Source: Marinobacter mangrovi (GTDB lineage Bacteria; Pseudomonadota; Gammaproteobacteria; Pseudomonadales; Oleiphilaceae). From it: 64,000 nt of DNA. The notes below the pieces were generated by a model. It was not told the origin of the DNA. It saw nothing but the letters and a program-made list of their open reading frames with translations, and ran no database searches. How positions within the stretch are numbered: the first letter of the stretch is position 1; every line of letters begins with the position of its first letter. The position numbers were made by a program, and so were the translations under genes. Positions 62,726-64,000 of the stretch are shown piece after piece. The stretch covers positions 117,238 to 181,237 of the forward strand of contig NZ_JAERVO010000009.1 in assembly GCF_016798325.1 (NCBI RefSeq), written 5' to 3'.

Positions 62726-62756
62726 GCCCGTTGCATGTTTTGTGGGTTGAATCGGA

Positions 62757-63596
62757 ATGAGCGAAAAAAACGAATCGGAACACAGCGTCTCGAACACAGA
62801 TGAAGCGCTGCAGCAGGATGGAGAAGTTGTGGAAGAAGAAGTGGTTGAGGGCGCGCGGGTCCGTCGCAAGGGGATTTACCTGCTGCCCAACCTGCTGACG
62901 ACGGCTTCGCTGTTTTCAGGCTTCTTCGCGATGGTGTCGGCCGCCAATGGCATGTTTGAGAAAGCGGCAATTGCCATCTTTGTCTCCATGATTCTGGATG
63001 GTCTGGACGGCCGTGTCGCCAGGATGACCAATACCCAAAGCAAGTTCGGTGAGGAGTACGACAGCCTGGCCGACATGGTCGCCTTTGGCGTTGCGCCGGG
63101 TTTGGTCGCGTTTTTCTGGTCTCTGAACAGCTTCGGTAAATTCGGCTGGGCCATTACCTTTATTTACGTGGCAGGTGCCGCCTTACGTTTGGCGCGCTTC
63201 AATACTCAGATTGGTTCGGTCGACAAGAAATATTTTGTCGGTTTGCCAAGTCCGTCGGCCGCTGCTGTTGTGGCGGGGCTGGTCTGGTGCTTCCAGGGGT
63301 TCGAGCCCCAGGTCTGGCTCAAGTTGCTGACGGTTCTGGTGGTCGCTGGCGCGGGCGTATTGATGGTCAGCAACATCCTCTACCGCAGCTTTAAGGATCT
63401 GGACTTGCGGGGGCGTGTGCCTTTTGCGGCCATTCTTGTCGTGGTCCTGGTGTTTGTGGTCGTGACATTGGATCCTGGGACGGTGCTTTTTGTCGGTTTC
63501 CTGGTCTATGGGCTGTCCGGACCGACTCAGGCGTTGTTCCGTAAAATGAGGCGAACCAAGCCGGTTGCTTCTGACGGAAATGAAGGCGGCCAATAA
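62757..63596 (+). CDS. pssA: CDP-diacylglycerol-serine O-phosphatidyltransferase
   Basis: Makes phosphatidylserine, the precursor of phosphatidylethanolamine, in the inner membrane. This is the CDP-alcohol phosphatidyltransferase-type PssA (not the phospholipase-D type of E. coli). The full catalytic motif is present: Asp81, Asp84-Gly85, Ala88-Arg89, Gly98, Asp102, Asp106. About six to eight membrane helices follow an acidic 30-residue N-terminal tail. The ilvC-pssA order occurs in Pseudomonas. Confidence 0.95.
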   Translation: MSEKNESEHSVSNTDEALQQDGEVVEEEVVEGARVRRKGIYLLPNLLTTASLFSGFFAMVSAANGMFEKAAIAIFVSMILDGLDGRVARMTNTQSKFGEEYDSLADMVAFGVAPGLVAFFWSLNSFGKFGWAITFIYVAGAALRLARFNTQIGSVDKKYFVGLPSPSAAAVVAGLVWCFQGFEPQVWLKLLTVLVVAGAGVLMVSNILYRSFKDLDLRGRVPFAAILVVVLVFVVVTLDPGTVLFVGFLVYGLSGPTQALFRKMRRTKPVASDGNEGGQ

Positions 63597-63613
63597 GGCC
63601 AGCGTTCTATCTG

Positions 63614-63650
63614 AAAAAAGGGCTGTTTCCAGGCTGGAAACAGCCCTTTT
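63614..63650 (+). terminator. Terminator after pssA
   Basis: GGGCTGTTTCCAG/CTGGAAACAGCCC stem with a very small loop, A6 before and T4 after. Confidence 0.9.
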
Positions 63651-63830
63651 GTCGTTTATGGATGCTCGTGTGGATTTTCAGGCAGGGAGTTGGTCTTTAC
63701 CTTCGACGCCGTTTTGCCGGGTTTGCTGATTTTTGGTGGTTTTATGATCGGGTTCGGGGAGTATCTGGTCGTCTTCTGAACAGTTCATTTCGGAAAACCG
63801 AGACTTTGACTAAAAAGCTTTAAAAAGGCC

Positions 63831-63858
63831 TTTACAGGTCCGCTGGGGTCTGTAGAAT
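63831..63858 (+). promoter_or_regulatory. Upstream rRNA-type promoter
   Basis: TTTACA (63831-63836), 16-base spacer, TAGAAT (63853-63858), followed by a GC-rich discriminator; preceded by an A-tract. Confidence 0.75.
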
Positions 63859-63963
63859 GCGCATCTCTTTCGAGGGGCACGCCACTGAGGCGGGGTCGGA
63901 ATCGAAAGGCAACCGATTGTTTTGATTAAGAATTTCGAGTTTCAGATTTCTTCAAAACAACGG

Positions 63964-63991
63964 TTGACAGGGTGGCAAAGCAGTGTAGAAT
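63964..63991 (+). promoter_or_regulatory. Downstream rRNA-type promoter
   Basis: TTGACA (63964-63969), 16-base spacer, TAGAAT (63986-63991) and GCGCGCC discriminator typical of stringently controlled rRNA promoters. Confidence 0.82.
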
Positions 63992-64000
63992 GCGCGCCAC

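Larger units (their letters stand above)
63651..64000 (+). other. rRNA operon upstream region
   Basis: No coding gene is seen. A-rich stretches stand before each of the two promoters (for example 63811-63829) and resemble UP elements. The 12-base core TGTAGAATGCGC is repeated exactly at 63851 and 63984. In Pseudomonas an rRNA operon lies beside pssA, so an rrn operon beyond the edge is the best explanation; tRNA promoters could look alike. Confidence 0.7.

Noticed and set aside
63859..63960. A tRNA or small RNA between the two rRNA-type promoters
   Set aside because: No cloverleaf, no CCA end and no T-arm consensus could be found.

Overview
This is a high-GC gammaproteobacterial chromosome segment made almost entirely of core genes. 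Gene order matches Pseudomonas-type genomes closely: pilQ-aroK-aroB-damX-gltBD-hemE; a PA4608-like PilZ gene beside radA; ribD-ribBA-ribH-nusB-thiL-pgpA; ispB/rplU-rpmA-cgtA-proB/rpsT/murJ-ribF-ileS-lspA-fkpB-ispH; minor pilins with pilSR; bamD/rluD-pgeF-clpB; ilvIHC-pssA followed by rRNA-type promoters. A wax ester synthase/DGAT gene and the type IV pilus genes suggest a marine oil-associated lineage near Marinobacter. That placement is inference; no rRNA gene body is present to confirm it.

Layout. 1-5.2 kb: 3' part of pilQ, then aroK, aroB and damX (shikimate pathway, cell-division SPOR protein). 5.2-12.4 kb: gltB, gltD (glutamate synthase) and hemE. 12.4-16.3 kb: mapZ-like PilZ receptor, radA and ettA. 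16.3-23 kb: glyA, nrdR, the riboflavin/nusB/thiL/pgpA run and a small DUF6316 gene. 23.4-29 kb: a YccT-like lipoprotein, WS/DGAT, a LysR regulator divergent from a glutathionyl-hydroquinone reductase, and ispB. 29-40.4 kb: ribosomal proteins, Obg GTPase, proB, rpsT, murJ, ribF, ileS, lspA, fkpB, ispH. 40.4-48 kb: an AT-richer type IV pilus minor-pilin block (fimU, pilV, pilW, pilX, pilY1, pilE, and an opposite-strand fimT). 48-51 kb: pilR and pilS. 51-59 kb: nadE, bamD, rluD, pgeF, heat-shock clpB, and a DUF4124 protein. 59-63.6 kb: ilvI, ilvH, ilvC, pssA. 63.65-64 kb: two tandem rRNA-type promoters that almost certainly feed an rRNA operon just beyond the edge.

The genes cover amino-acid, cofactor, isoprenoid and lipid supply, translation and envelope maintenance. 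The non-housekeeping theme is surface behaviour: PilQ, the minor-pilin/PilY1 tip complex, PilSR and a MapZ-like c-di-GMP receptor all sit in this window. The most variable part is the minor-pilin block, which has visibly different base composition, a tyrosine-rich cysteine-paired insert in PilY1, and a FimT with a DNA-binding-type GRxR motif. I found no CRISPR array, transposase, integrase, prophage, or clearly novel defence or metabolic system.
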